NCBI RefSeq assembly: GCF_013385635.1
Contig: NZ_JACAPR010000002.1
Location: 62,001-126,000 of the forward strand
DNA from: Pseudomonas gingeri
Lineage (GTDB): Bacteria > Pseudomonadota > Gammaproteobacteria > Pseudomonadales > Pseudomonadaceae
DNA length: 64,000 nucleotides
Reading direction: 5' to 3'
Each line of letters opens with the position of its first letter. Position 1 is the stretch's first letter. Under the pieces are notes generated by a model. That model saw only the letters and a list, made by a program, of their open reading frames with translations. It had not been told where the DNA came from and searched no databases. The position numbers and the translations under genes are program-made. This document shows, one piece after another, positions 1-8,422 of this stretch.

Positions 1-194
1 ATACCGCCGCCGGAACCGATGGACTGGTAGTTGATGCGGTTGCTGGAGGTCTTGCTGTAGTCCTGGGACCATTTGGACAGCACCGGAAAGACGAAGCTGG
101 AGCCGGCACCGGTGACGTCGGTGGCATGAGCAACGCCGCTCAGGCAGAGAGAAGCCAGCAGGACCGACAGGCGTTTTTTTGTCAGCAAAATCAC
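1..194 (-). CDS. pstS: Phosphate ABC transporter substrate-binding protein PstS (N-terminal part)
   Basis: This is the first 64 codons of a gene that runs off the left edge of the window. PstS is the periplasmic phosphate-binding component of the high-affinity PstSCAB importer. After a basic start and a hydrophobic signal peptide ending VAHA, the mature sequence begins with TDVTGAGSSFVFPVLSKWS, the characteristic PstS phosphate-loop start, and ends in SIGSGGG, also typical. The GTG at 194 is preceded by GAGG about eight bases upstream, which decides the start; no in-frame ATG fits. Identification rests on the N-terminus only, but that is the most diagnostic part of the family. Confidence 0.88.
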   Translation of the reverse strand, partial: MILLTKKRLSVLLASLCLSGVAHATDVTGAGSSFVFPVLSKWSQDYSKTSSNRINYQSIGSGGG

Positions 195-549
195 GGCAAT
201 ACCTCGATGCACAGGGTTGGGTGAAAGGGTTCATAAGTCAGACTGATAGCGATTTAATGCCTGAAATATTTCTTTCTGATGACATGAAGAAATATTTAGT
301 AATGGTGGGCTGATTGCGGTCTGCGTGGTTTTGATATCCGGAAAAGGCTCCAGGCCGTGCTCCGCCTGAGCCGGCGCGGGGTGGGCCAGGCAAAGTGATT
401 GATGACTTTGCGGCAGCGGATTCATGACGGCGCGGTGGTGGGTTGGACGTTTTTCCGGTGTTTCAATGTCGCCTAGACACCAATCCACCTATGCGGTGCT
501 GTTTCCTCGGCGGTAGAGGAGAAGGCGCCGACGCAGAAGAGAATGACCG
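195..549. other. Intergenic region between divergent pstS and SDR genes
   Basis: No convincing gene lies in this 355-bp stretch. It must carry the pstS promoter (leftward) and a promoter for the short-chain dehydrogenase gene (rightward). I looked for a Pho box (two direct CTGTCAT repeats); only one imperfect half-site, ATGTCAT on the minus strand near 279-285, is visible. The clearest structure is the inverted repeat at 264-297. Confidence 0.6.
264..297. repeat. Perfect 11-bp inverted repeat upstream of pstS
   Basis: The arms AAATATTTCTT (264-274) and AAGAAATATTT (287-297) are exact reverse complements, separated by 12 bases. The AT-rich dyad sits 70-104 bp upstream of the pstS start, in the position of an operator or promoter-proximal structure. 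There is no T-tract suggesting termination. Confidence 0.6.
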
Positions 550-1236
550 ATGACAGAAAAAACGGCTTTGATAGTAGGCGCTTCCCGCGGCCTGGGGTTG
601 GCATTGGCCGAGGAGTATTGCTCCCGTGGCTATCAGGTCATCGCCACGTCGCGAGGCCCGTCCAGCGGCTTGCAGGCGCTGAAGGTGCGGTACGCCGGGC
701 AGTTGCAACTCGAGTCGCTGGATATGGTGGATCTTGCCGCTGTCAGGCAACTCCGGGGGCGACTGGGGGACCGCCCACTGCGGACCTTGTTCATCAATGC
801 CGGGATCTGCAAGGCCAACGAACTGACACCGCTGAAGGTCGACGAGCAGGACTTTATCGACATGATGCTGACCAACGCCCTGAGTCCGATGCGGGTCGTC
901 GAGGTGTTTCACGACACTGTCGAGCACAACGGCGTCATCGTGGTGATGTCCTCGGAACTGGGGAGCATTGCCAACAACGCGGGGAACTGGGCGCTCTACA
1001 GCTCCAGCAAGGCCGCGCTGAATATGTTGATGAAGGCATTTGCCGCGCGCCATCCGCATGACCCCCGAGCGTTGTTGTTGATGGCGCCGGGTTGGGTGCG
1101 TACGGAAATGGGCGGTCCCAATGCGATTCTGGAGATCCCGCAGAGCATTCCCCTGGTCGTCGATTGCGTGGAACGTCACGCCGGGTTGCCGGGCCTGCGT
1201 TTTACCGATCGCCATGGTGAAACGCTGCCCTGGTAG
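550..1236 (+). CDS. Short-chain dehydrogenase/reductase (SDR)
   Basis: The 228-residue protein has the classical SDR layout. A Rossmann cofactor motif GASRGLG lies at residues 10-16, NAG at 83-85, and the catalytic Ser134/135, Tyr150 and Lys154 in the order S-x(n)-YxxxK. It should be a cytoplasmic NAD(P)-dependent oxidoreductase. The length and the absence of a long substrate-binding insert resemble the C-factor/CsgA-like subgroup, but the substrate cannot be read from the sequence. The ATG at 550 follows a purine-rich AGAAGAGA. It is transcribed away from pstS and has no obvious operon partner. Confidence 0.85.
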   Translation: MTEKTALIVGASRGLGLALAEEYCSRGYQVIATSRGPSSGLQALKVRYAGQLQLESLDMVDLAAVRQLRGRLGDRPLRTLFINAGICKANELTPLKVDEQDFIDMMLTNALSPMRVVEVFHDTVEHNGVIVVMSSELGSIANNAGNWALYSSSKAALNMLMKAFAARHPHDPRALLLMAPGWVRTEMGGPNAILEIPQSIPLVVDCVERHAGLPGLRFTDRHGETLPW

Positions 1237-1340
1237 GGCGTGTTTCTACGGTTTGGCAGGCCTGGGGGGCGTGGCGGGTAGGACGATTTCCGGTAGCGTA
1301 TGATGAGCGTTTTCACGTCGTTTGCTACAAGGACTCATCC

Positions 1341-1712
1341 ATGCTGTCGAGTAAACGCGACCAGGCACGCACAGAGCGTCTGCTGGTCGCCACCCTGACT
1401 GAAGCCTGTGAAACGGCGAAGGCGGAGATCGTGGGGTTTTGCTGGCTGACCCATGAGGTCGATTACGCGTTGTTTCCCACGAGTCTGAGGGTGATCTGGG
1501 TGTTTGACACCCAGGTTCATCAACGCCAGGCGCTGGCCGCAGGACAGGACGCTCGCATGGTCGAGCTGACAGCTGCGGCATTGGCCCAGGCTGGTGTGGT
1601 GCTGGATGCGGTGGCCGCCCATGTGCAATTTGACAGTGAGCAAGCCCGCCAGCGCGAGAATGCCGGAAACGGGTCGCAGCGCCTGGCGCGCAAGCGTCCT
1701 GGGCGGGGCTGA
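1341..1712 (+). CDS. Conserved hypothetical protein
   Basis: I do not recognise a family for this 123-residue protein. It is soluble, with no signal peptide or membrane segment. The middle is hydrophobic and folded-looking (EIVGFCWLTHEVDYALFP, then a beta-like LRVIWVFDT), and the C-terminus is strongly basic (QRLARKRPGRG). The start is supported by AAGGA upstream. Its stop lies four bases before the DUF1289 gene at 1716, so the two are probably co-transcribed and may be translationally coupled. Confidence 0.7.
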   Translation: MLSSKRDQARTERLLVATLTEACETAKAEIVGFCWLTHEVDYALFPTSLRVIWVFDTQVHQRQALAAGQDARMVELTAAALAQAGVVLDAVAAHVQFDSEQARQRENAGNGSQRLARKRPGRG

Positions 1713-1715
1713 GTC

Positions 1716-1898
1716 ATGGCCAAGGAGATCGATAACCCCTGTATTTCGCTGTGCCAGCTCAGCGGCGAGCTGTGCGTCAGTTGTGGCCGCACCAAGGACG
1801 ATATCCGCAAATGGAAGCGCATGAAGCGGCCGGAGAAGATGGCCGCCGTGCAACGGGCGAAGCTGCAAATGAAAAGCCTGCAGAAAAAGAATGCCTGA
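1716..1898 (+). CDS. DUF1289 small cysteine-motif protein
   Basis: A 60-residue protein with the DUF1289 (YdhL-type) signature NPCISLCQL...CVSCGRT, giving four cysteines in a CxxxC...CxxC arrangement that suggests a small metal-binding or zinc-ribbon-like fold. A lysine-rich helical tail follows. The function of the family is not established; members are often annotated as Fe-S or zinc proteins by inference only. It follows the hypothetical gene at 1341-1712 with a three-base gap. Confidence 0.85.
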   Translation: MAKEIDNPCISLCQLSGELCVSCGRTKDDIRKWKRMKRPEKMAAVQRAKLQMKSLQKKNA

Positions 1899-2029
1899 GG
1901 GTTCTGGCCCGGTGTGGCACCGAGGAATATTTCTGTAATGTGGCCTTTTGCTATTGATCGACACTCTCTAGAATCCGCCGCAGCACTCCGGCGATGGAGG
2001 CGCTTTGCCATTTCACTAAGGACGCGGTA

Positions 2030-2662
2030 ATGAATATCGGAAAAATGCTGGGGTTGGCCCTGGCGCTTACGTTGAGCGGTTGCGCCAGTTTTACGAAAGA
2101 TGAAGTGGCACCGGTAAAAATGCCGTCGATGGCGGCTTATTCGAACAAGCCGAATGTCTACGTCAAATTCGATTTCTACCAGGGTGAGCCAAAGAGCGCG
2201 TCGGCTGTCGAGGTTCCGCAAGCGCGCGAGGCGCTCAAGCCGCAGTTGCAAAAAGCGTTGACCGATTCCGGACTTTTCGGCCGCGTCACCCTGGACGAGT
2301 TCCAGAAGCAGCCGGGTGATTACAATCTGCGCCTCAAGGTCTACAACCATCCACCGGGTGGTGGTCAATTGGTCATGGCCTTTATCAGCGGATTCACCTT
2401 CACCATCATCCCTGCATTGGCGACCGACCAGTACAGCATGAGTCTCGAAGCGCTTGATGCACAAGGACAGAGCGTCAGCAGCAACAGCAACCATGACGCT
2501 ATCAATACCTGGATAGGTATCTGGTTCATTCCGCTGGCGGGCAAAACGCCGAAAGCCGCGGTGGACGATACCTTCACCCGTCAGGTCAATGCGCTGCTCA
2601 AGCAGATGGTCGAGAGCAACAACCTGAAGTATTCGGCACTGGGTTTCGGACCTCGGGCCTGA
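2030..2662 (+). CDS. Putative lipoprotein
   Basis: The ATG at 2030 is preceded by AAGGA and gives a 210-residue protein with a lipoprotein signal peptide whose lipobox LSGC places the lipidated cysteine at residue 18. An upstream in-frame ATG at 1994 would bury the signal peptide and is rejected. The mature part is a mixed alpha/beta domain with a hydrophobic stretch near residues 110-125 (LVMAFISGFTFTIIPALA). I do not recognise the family. A strong bidirectional terminator separates it from the convergent lipoprotein gene at 2702-3247. Confidence 0.75.
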   Translation: MNIGKMLGLALALTLSGCASFTKDEVAPVKMPSMAAYSNKPNVYVKFDFYQGEPKSASAVEVPQAREALKPQLQKALTDSGLFGRVTLDEFQKQPGDYNLRLKVYNHPPGGGQLVMAFISGFTFTIIPALATDQYSMSLEALDAQGQSVSSNSNHDAINTWIGIWFIPLAGKTPKAAVDDTFTRQVNALLKQMVESNNLKYSALGFGPRA

Positions 2663-2666
2663 CTTG

Positions 2667-2697
2667 AAAAAAGAGCCGCATTCGCGGCTCTTTTTTT
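2667..2697. terminator. Bidirectional intrinsic terminator
   Basis: A-tract, stem GAGCCGC/GCGGCTC with an ATTC loop, then seven T residues. The A-tract on the other side lets it work in both directions, ending both convergent lipoprotein genes. Confidence 0.93.
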
Positions 2698-2701
2698 GAC
2701 C

Positions 2702-3247
2702 TTATTTCAAGGCCTGGATAAACAACGGATCGCTGTACAGGTCCTTCAGCAAGTTGCGTACCAGCGGGTTGTAGGCATTGGCCGCGTTCGGAATGGCAAC
2801 GGCACCGATGAAGCTGCTGTTCCATTCGCTGCTGACCTGCTTGGTCGCGTCATAGGCCACCTGGTCATTCTTGAACAGGGTGAAATGCGCCGCGAGCGTA
2901 CCCTTGCCGGTGCTCACTCCGGCCTCCAGTTCATTCCTGGTCACCAGGACATCCAGACGCCGCTGCGCCTGTGCATCGAGCAGGCCCGCCAGGCGAAGCT
3001 CCTCGGTAAGGGCGTCCTGAATATGTCCGGTGATGCTGCCGCTGGGGGATCTGATCGGGTTGGTCCGCACCGACAACGAACCCTGGCCCGGAGCTGCTGT
3101 CACTTGCGCCTTGCTGATCGGTTGCAGGGGCTGTTGTTGCTTGAGCACCTGGACATTGTCGAAACTGGGGTCATAACGGGTCATGCTGACGCCACAGCCT
3201 TGCAGCAGCACGGCGAACAACGGGATGAACAACAGGGCTTTTTTCAC
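2702..3247 (-). CDS. Putative lipoprotein
   Basis: A 181-residue protein with a clear lipoprotein signal: basic MKK, hydrophobic core, lipobox LLQGC with Cys18. The mature domain is soluble and periplasmic, probably tethered to a membrane. It contains no motif I recognise, and it is not visibly homologous to the neighbouring lipoprotein at 2030-2662. The upstream region contains a perfect 13-bp dyad (3282-3318) that could be an operator for this gene. Confidence 0.75.
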   Translation of the reverse strand: MKKALLFIPLFAVLLQGCGVSMTRYDPSFDNVQVLKQQQPLQPISKAQVTAAPGQGSLSVRTNPIRSPSGSITGHIQDALTEELRLAGLLDAQAQRRLDVLVTRNELEAGVSTGKGTLAAHFTLFKNDQVAYDATKQVSSEWNSSFIGAVAIPNAANAYNPLVRNLLKDLYSDPLFIQALK

Positions 3248-3281
3248 TGGCTTTCCTTGCGCGAAGCGGATGAGAGGCGGG

Positions 3282-3318
3282 ATTATCGATTGATGGCTTT
3301 ACGCTATCAATCGATAAT
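3282..3318. repeat. Perfect 13-bp inverted repeat between two minus-strand genes
   Basis: ATTATCGATTGAT (3282-3294) and ATCAATCGATAAT (3306-3318) are exact reverse complements around an 11-base spacer. The dyad lies 35-71 bp upstream of the lipoprotein start and 35-71 bp downstream of the UPF0149 stop. It has no T-tract on either side, so an operator is as likely as a terminator. Confidence 0.6.
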
Positions 3319-3352
3319 TGTTGCAAGCGATCTTGAAAAGGCTGCCGTGTCG

Positions 3353-3907
3353 TTATCGCCGGGCCAGCCAATAGTCGTGTAATCCGCGCGCCGCCGGTTC
3401 GATCGCCGCCACCCGCTGGCGATGCAGGGGCACATCGAAGTTGGCCGGCAGTTCGAAATTATCCTGTTCCGCGCAGAAGCTGATCGCGTCCAGCCGGTTT
3501 GCCTGGGCGGCCGGTAGTTCGGGCCATTGCTTGACCCCGATGCCGCGCAGGTAGCCGAAGCACCACTCTTCGGCCAGGATCAGCGGTTGGCCCTGGTGTT
3601 CGGTTTCTTCGAAGCGCGCCTTGAAGGCCGCTGCATCGGTCGCCAGTTGGGTCGCCCGGGCATTCATGTGGCGTACGCTCAGATCGATGAACTGCTTGCA
3701 CTCCCGCGGACTTTCCCAGGCCGGGTTCTGCCCGCCCCAGATGGCCGGGAACCATTCGGCGATATCCACCGGGGTCGGGCCGGAGACCAGTGCGGTAAGG
3801 TAGCCGTCGAGCTCGGAAGGGTTGAGTACGCTGTGATCGTCGCCGTATTTGAGCAGGATGTCCTCGATAAACTCGAAGTCGGCGTCGTTCAGTGGCTGGT
3901 CGTGCAT
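3353..3907 (-). CDS. UPF0149 (YecA/YgfB-like) family protein
   Basis: A 184-residue cytoplasmic all-alpha protein. The N-terminal LNPSELDGYLTALVSGP is the signature of the UPF0149/YecA family, followed by the W-rich segment (EWFPAIWGGQ) and the GYLRGI block. It lacks the C-terminal SEC-C zinc motif found in some YecA proteins, so it resembles the shorter YgfB-like members. The precise function is not clear from sequence. Confidence 0.8.
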   Translation of the reverse strand: MHDQPLNDADFEFIEDILLKYGDDHSVLNPSELDGYLTALVSGPTPVDIAEWFPAIWGGQNPAWESPRECKQFIDLSVRHMNARATQLATDAAAFKARFEETEHQGQPLILAEEWCFGYLRGIGVKQWPELPAAQANRLDAISFCAEQDNFELPANFDVPLHRQRVAAIEPAARGLHDYWLARR

Positions 3908-4036
3908 GGCGGGTCCCTGGAGTGTCGGGCGCGGTAAAGCCTGCGCCGCGCTGGAAAAAGGCGCGCAGGATGGCGCTTTCGGCGGAATTTATCCAGCACC
4001 GGAGACGGGGACTTTGCCGCTGAGGGGCCGCCTGGA

Positions 4037-5065
4037 TCAGCTATAGGCAGTCCGGTAGGCAAAAATACCCGGCGTGCCTCCTGTCATGACGAACAGGATA
4101 TTGCTGCCTGGCGGATACTCACCCGCCGCGACCGAGTGCAGTAGTCCGGCCAATGCCTTGCCACCATAGACCGGGTCGATCAACAGGCCTTCCTGAGTCG
4201 CCAGCGTCCGGGTTGCCACCTGCATCGCCCGGGTCGGCGCGCCATAGGCGGCACCTCTTTGCGAATCATCGATGTGAATCGCGTCGCGGGGCAGATCCGC
4301 ATCGCTGTTGAGCAGTTCGAGTACCTGGCGGGTCTTTTCCAGGGTCGCCTCGTGCGATTGCTCCGCCGTACCCAGCACCGAGTATCCCTTCACCCGCGTC
4401 GAGGCAGCGGCGGCGACAAGGCCCGCGAGCAGACCGGCATGAGTACCGCTGCTGCCGTTGGGCACAACGATCTGGTCAAAGTCGACCCCCAGAACCTGGC
4501 TCTGCGCGAGCAGTTCGGCGGCGCCGGCGGCATAGCCGAGACAACCCACGGGGCTGGAACCGCCCAGAGGCATGAGAAAGGTTTTTCGGCCTTGGCGTTG
4601 TAGCTGTTCGGCCAGTTCCCGGGCATGGGTCGCAGGTGTCGTTCCCGCAGGCAGGCGCTGGACAGTCGCGCCGAAGAGAGCGTTCAGCAGCACGTTGCCG
4701 TTGAGGTGGTAGTCGTCATCCCCGCGAACCTGAGAGGGGCTCAGGAGCAATACGCAATGCAGGCCATGGCGGGCGGCGACCGCCGCGGTGAGGCGGGCGT
4801 TGTTGGATTGCGGCCCACCCCAGGTGATCAGTGTGTCCGCGCCTTGCGCAAGCGCCTGGCCCAGCAGGAACTCGAGCTTGCGCAGCTTGTTGCCGCCGCC
4901 GCCAAGGCCCATCAGGTCATCACGTTTGACATAGAGATTGCAGCCCTTGAGCACCGGCATTGCACTCAGCCGTGAAAGTTTCTGGATCGGGGTGGGTCCA
5001 TCGAGCAGCGTGACGCGGGGGAAAACGGACAAGGCCGAGTGCAGAGTGTCGAGGGTACGCGGCAT
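4037..5065 (-). CDS. dcyD: D-cysteine desulfhydrase / ACC-deaminase-like PLP enzyme
   Basis: A 342-residue fold-type II PLP enzyme. The motif GGGGNKLRKLE puts the Schiff-base lysine at Lys60, followed by the substrate-loop GGPQSNNAR. The glycine-rich phosphate-binding segment is PNGSSGTHAGL, and the C-terminal TGGTPGIFAY block is typical of D-cysteine desulfhydrases. Members convert D-cysteine to pyruvate, H2S and ammonia; the close relative ACC deaminase shares the fold, and the two are hard to separate without alignment of the specificity residues. The sequence is full length. A terminator for the preceding wrbA gene lies just upstream, so this gene should have its own promoter within 5066-5090. 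Confidence 0.83.
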   Translation of the reverse strand: MPRTLDTLHSALSVFPRVTLLDGPTPIQKLSRLSAMPVLKGCNLYVKRDDLMGLGGGGNKLRKLEFLLGQALAQGADTLITWGGPQSNNARLTAAVAARHGLHCVLLLSPSQVRGDDDYHLNGNVLLNALFGATVQRLPAGTTPATHARELAEQLQRQGRKTFLMPLGGSSPVGCLGYAAGAAELLAQSQVLGVDFDQIVVPNGSSGTHAGLLAGLVAAAASTRVKGYSVLGTAEQSHEATLEKTRQVLELLNSDADLPRDAIHIDDSQRGAAYGAPTRAMQVATRTLATQEGLLIDPVYGGKALAGLLHSVAAGEYPPGSNILFVMTGGTPGIFAYRTAYS

Positions 5066-5079
5066 GCAGATCTACCTCA

Positions 5080-5125
5080 TGAATAAAACGGCCACCGCAG
5101 CAGAAGGTGGAGTCCTGCGATGGCC
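5080..5125 (-). terminator. Intrinsic terminator of wrbA
   Basis: Read leftward, GGCCATCGCAG (5125-5115) pairs with CTGCGGTGGCC (5100-5090) with one mismatch pair, then GTTTTATT follows. It lies between the wrbA stop and the dcyD start. Confidence 0.7.
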
Positions 5126-5168
5126 AGAAAATACCTGGATCAGGCTTCAACTACGGGGCGGAGCGGGA

Positions 5169-5783
5169 TCAGGCCTTGCGCCCGCGCACCAGGGCCGTGG
5201 CGATTTCGGCGATATGGCGACCCTGGAAGCGTGCGCCCGCCAGTTCGTTCTCGCTGGGTTGGCGGGAACCGTCCGGGGCAGCCAGCGCGGAAGCGCCGTA
5301 GGGAGAGCCGCCGCTGACCTCATCCATCTTGACCAGCCCCGGGAAGGAGTAGGGCAGGCCCACGGTGATCATTCCGTGGTGCATCATGGAGGTCAGGAGC
5401 GAGAACAGCGTGGTCTCGACACCGCCATGCTGGCTGGCGGTGGATACGAAAGCGCCACCGACCTTGCCGATCAGTTTTCCTTCCGCCCAGAGACCGCCGG
5501 TTTGATCGAGGAAGTTGGCCATTTGTGAAGAAACACGGCCGAAACGGGTGGGGGTACCAATGATAATGGCGTCGTAATTGACCAGTTCGCCGGGTGTCGC
5601 TATATCGGCGTCCTGTTCCAGTTTGGCCCCTGCCTGACGTGCCACTTCCGCCGACATCAATTCCGGGACGCGCTTGAGGCTGACTTCGGCGTCGGCTGAG
5701 CGCGCGCCTTCGGCGATGGCTCGGGCCAGCGTTTCAGTGTGACCGTAAGTGGAGTAATACAAGACCAATACTTTCGTCGACAT
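5169..5783 (-). CDS. wrbA: NAD(P)H:quinone oxidoreductase WrbA
   Basis: A 204-residue flavodoxin-like protein. The FMN-phosphate loop is YYSTYGHTE near the N-terminus, followed by the family blocks [27 protein letters not shown] and [11 protein letters not shown]. WrbA tetramers catalyse two-electron reduction of quinones, avoiding semiquinone radicals. The ATG at 5783 is preceded by GAGGAAG; longer in-frame starts add an unrelated N-terminal tail and are rejected. A 17-bp dyad (5830-5846) lies about 50 bp upstream and may be an operator. Confidence 0.9.
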   Translation of the reverse strand: MSTKVLVLYYSTYGHTETLARAIAEGARSADAEVSLKRVPELMSAEVARQAGAKLEQDADIATPGELVNYDAIIIGTPTRFGRVSSQMANFLDQTGGLWAEGKLIGKVGGAFVSTASQHGGVETTLFSLLTSMMHHGMITVGLPYSFPGLVKMDEVSGGSPYGASALAAPDGSRQPSENELAGARFQGRHIAEIATALVRGRKA

Positions 5784-5829
5784 GGGCACTTCCTCGCGTG
5801 ATGTTTTTTCTGCATGACCTGACAAACGG

Positions 5830-5846
5830 CTGATCCAGCGGATCAG
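5830..5846. promoter_or_regulatory. Candidate operator dyad upstream of wrbA
   Basis: CTGATCC (5830-5836) and GGATCAG (5840-5846) form a perfect 7-bp inverted repeat with a three-base spacer, 47 bp upstream of the wrbA start. The regulator is unknown. Confidence 0.4.
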
Positions 5847-6237
5847 GGGTGTTTTCGGTCGTAAGGGGTGGGACATGTTTATGCCTCAGGTTTGCACTGT
5901 GGTCTTTTGACGAAGCCTTGCTGTTTACACTTCGCAAAAGAGGGAATACAAGACGTGTTGTGAGTGGGCTTTGTTGTCGGTTGGCTTTATCGCGCACGAC
6001 TAGCGTTTTCGTGAGGCAACTGTATTTATGTTTTATTTTTTGATAAATACGAAATCTGAAACATGAGTTGATACCCAATGTAACTAATCGCGACAGGCTT
6101 TTGATTCTCCGATCGGGTTATGCCTGGGTAAGAAGGGGAGCGAGAGTCGGGGGGGAGGGCACAACAATAGAGCGACTCAATCGTGTAAACGCCGTTGTAT
6201 TGCGTTTCACTGAAAACGATAAAAGCCATCTTGAATA

Positions 6238-6273
6238 ATCATTTTACATGATTTGCTACGGGGTCCTATGTTG
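6238..6273 (+). promoter_or_regulatory. LysR-type operator/promoter element, copy 1
   Basis: The dyad ATCAT-TTTAC-ATGAT occupies 6238-6252 and includes a T-N11-A arrangement, the usual LysR-family recognition form. It is followed by a conserved GGGG-T-CCTATGTTG segment. An almost identical block recurs at 11630-11664 before the semialdehyde dehydrogenase gene. It precedes the DUF485-symporter-b561-nitronate monooxygenase operon. Confidence 0.6.
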
Positions 6274-6363
6274 ATCGGGCACCTAAACCGTAGCCAGTGG
6301 CGGATCGAGTCATCGAGTCCGAGGCTGCGGAACAATAATTTCCCACAGCACCCCGGAGTCAAC

Positions 6364-6678
6364 GTGAATATCCAGACTGAATCAATAAGAATTCGGAACC
6401 ACCCTCGTTACAAGGATTTGGTATCACGGCGGCGAAAGTTCCTGGTTTCTCTCACGACGGCAACGCTCGTGCCCTTTTGCGTTTTCATCCTCGTGGCGGC
6501 CTTTGCGCCACAACTTCTCGCGAAGAAGATCTCCGCTACCAGCATCATCAATATTGGTTGGCCCCTTGGGCTGGCGTTTATCGTGGGTGCCTGGTTGCTG
6601 ACAGGCCTGTATATCCTGCGCGCCAATGGCGAGTTCGATGACCTGACCGCCGAGATTCGCCGGGGAGCCGAGCAATGA
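6364..6678 (+). CDS. DUF485 membrane protein (ActP partner)
   Basis: A 104-residue protein with two membrane helices (about residues 23-45 and 60-80) and the DUF485 (YjcH-like) features HPRYKDLVSRRRKF at the N-terminus and GEFDDLTAEI near the C-terminus. Genes of this family almost always sit directly before an ActP-type solute:sodium symporter, as here, where the stop overlaps the next start by ATGA. The GTG at 6364 has GGAG upstream and gives the family-typical length; the earlier in-frame ATG at 6253 would add an atypical leader. Its exact role in transport is not known. Confidence 0.82.
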   Translation: MNIQTESIRIRNHPRYKDLVSRRRKFLVSLTTATLVPFCVFILVAAFAPQLLAKKISATSIINIGWPLGLAFIVGAWLLTGLYILRANGEFDDLTAEIRRGAEQ

Positions 6679-8345
6679 GCCGCCTGTTGCAATACCTCGG
6701 CCTGATGACCTTTTTGTGCGCGGCGGGCAGTGCCCAGGCGGCGGACGCTTTGCAGGGCATCGAGAAGCAGCCGGTCAATCTCACGGCTATCGCCATGTTC
6801 CTGGTATTCGTCGTCGCGACGCTGGGGATCACCTATTGGGCCTCCACCAAGACCCGATCCATGGATGACTTCTACAATGCCGGTGGTGGCATCACCGGGT
6901 TTCAGAACGGCCTGGCGCTGGCCGGTGACTACATGTCGGCGGCGGCACTGCTGGGTGTCACCAGCATGATTTACTTCAATGGCTTCGATGGCCTGATTTA
7001 CTCCATCAGTTTCTTCGTGGCCTGGCCGCTGCTGCTGTTTCTGTTTGCCGAGCGCATCAGGAACCTGGGGCGCATCACCATTGCCGACATTGCTTCTTTT
7101 CGCCTGGATCAAAGACGCATCCGCACGTTGACGGCGTTTGGTTCATTGACCGTGGTGTGTTTTTACCTGGTGGTGCAGATGGTCGGGGCAGGACAGCTGA
7201 TCCAGTTGCTGTTCGGTCTTCCCTATAACTATGCGGTGATCGCCGTCGGTTTGTTGATGGCGGTCTATGTCACTTTTGGCGGCATGGTCGCCACCACCTG
7301 GGTACAGATCGTCAAGGCGGGGTTGCTGCTGTTGGGCGGCGTCGTGCTGGCGGGCCTGGCGTTGAGCCGGTTCGGATTTTCTCTCGAAAGCCTGTTCCAG
7401 CAAGCGGTTGCCGCTCATCACGAGGGAGAGCACATCCTGTTGCCAAGCAAACTGGTCGCCGATCCGCTCGCGCTGATTTCCCTGGCGGTCGGGCTGGTCT
7501 TCGGCACCGCCGGCCTGCCGCATATCCTCATGCGTTTCTTCACTGTCCCGGACGCCAAGGAGGCCCGCAAGTCGGTGTTTGTCGCCACGGGCTTCATCGG
7601 TTTCTTCTATGTGATCGTGGCATTGCTGGGGTTATCTGCCATCGTGATCGTCGGCCAGGACCCGGCCTTCTTCGAAAATGGCAACCTGGCCGGGAAGCTC
7701 ATCGGCGGCGGCAACATGCCGGTGATGCACCTGGCAAAGGCGGTGGGTGGAGACCTGTTGCTCGGTTTCATCTCCGCAGTGGCTTTTGCCACGATCCTGG
7801 CGGTGGTGTCCGGGCTGACGATGGCCGGCACTTCGGCCATTTCCCATGACCTGTATGTGATGGTGTTCAAGAACAACCGCGCGGATGCCGCCGACGAAAG
7901 ACGCGTTTCGCGGATTGCCTCGGTGTGCATCGGCATCGTTGCGGTGGTACTGGGGATCGTGTTCAAGGACCAGAATATCGCCTTCCTGGTGGCCCTGACC
8001 TTTGGTGTCGCGGCATCGGTCAACTTTCCGATCCTGGTGCTTTCCATGTATTGGCGGGGCCTGACAACGCGCGGCGCGTTGATGGGCGGATTGGCCGGAC
8101 TGGTGAGCGCGGTTGGCCTGGTGATCCTGTCGCCGGCGGTGTGGGTCAAGGTGCTGGGCAATCCCACCGCGATCTTTCCCTTTGACTATCCCGCGATCAT
8201 ATCCATGAACGTCGCCTTCTTCTTCACCTGGCTCGGCTCGGTCACCGATCGCAGTGCCGGGGCTGTTATCGAACGCGGGTTGTTCGACGATCAGGTGGTT
8301 CGCGCCCAGACCGGGATAGGCGCCTCCAGGACGGTCAGTCACTAA
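6675..8345 (+). CDS. ActP-like cation/carboxylate symporter (SSS family)
   Basis: A 556-residue sodium:solute symporter with a cleavable-looking N-terminal segment and about thirteen further membrane helices. The blocks DDFYNAGGGITGFQNGLALAGDYMSAAALLGV and FFTVPDAKEARKS are those of the acetate permease ActP subgroup, which imports short monocarboxylates. Here it is not beside acs but heads an operon with a cytochrome b561 and a nitronate monooxygenase, so its physiological substrate may be a related small carboxylate such as a nitro- or oxo-carboxylate (inference). It is translationally coupled to the DUF485 gene. Confidence 0.85.
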   Translation: MSRLLQYLGLMTFLCAAGSAQAADALQGIEKQPVNLTAIAMFLVFVVATLGITYWASTKTRSMDDFYNAGGGITGFQNGLALAGDYMSAAALLGVTSMIYFNGFDGLIYSISFFVAWPLLLFLFAERIRNLGRITIADIASFRLDQRRIRTLTAFGSLTVVCFYLVVQMVGAGQLIQLLFGLPYNYAVIAVGLLMAVYVTFGGMVATTWVQIVKAGLLLLGGVVLAGLALSRFGFSLESLFQQAVAAHHEGEHILLPSKLVADPLALISLAVGLVFGTAGLPHILMRFFTVPDAKEARKSVFVATGFIGFFYVIVALLGLSAIVIVGQDPAFFENGNLAGKLIGGGNMPVMHLAKAVGGDLLLGFISAVAFATILAVVSGLTMAGTSAISHDLYVMVFKNNRADAADERRVSRIASVCIGIVAVVLGIVFKDQNIAFLVALTFGVAASVNFPILVLSMYWRGLTTRGALMGGLAGLVSAVGLVILSPAVWVKVLGNPTAIFPFDYPAIISMNVAFFFTWLGSVTDRSAGAVIERGLFDDQVVRAQTGIGASRTVSH

Positions 8346-8422
8346 GGCCTGGCATGGGCGGCCTGGGTCGATATCCTCGCCGCCTGTTGTTTATTTACAT
8401 CACTAACAATAAGGAGTCAGTC

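Larger units (their letters stand above)
5784..6363. other. Intergenic region between divergent wrbA and DUF485/actP-like operon
   Basis: I see no convincing gene in these 580 bp. The left part holds the wrbA promoter region and the dyad at 5830-5846. The right part holds the operator-like element at 6238-6273 and a leader of about 90 bases before the GTG start at 6364. The middle is relatively AT-rich (around 5990-6090). Confidence 0.6.
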
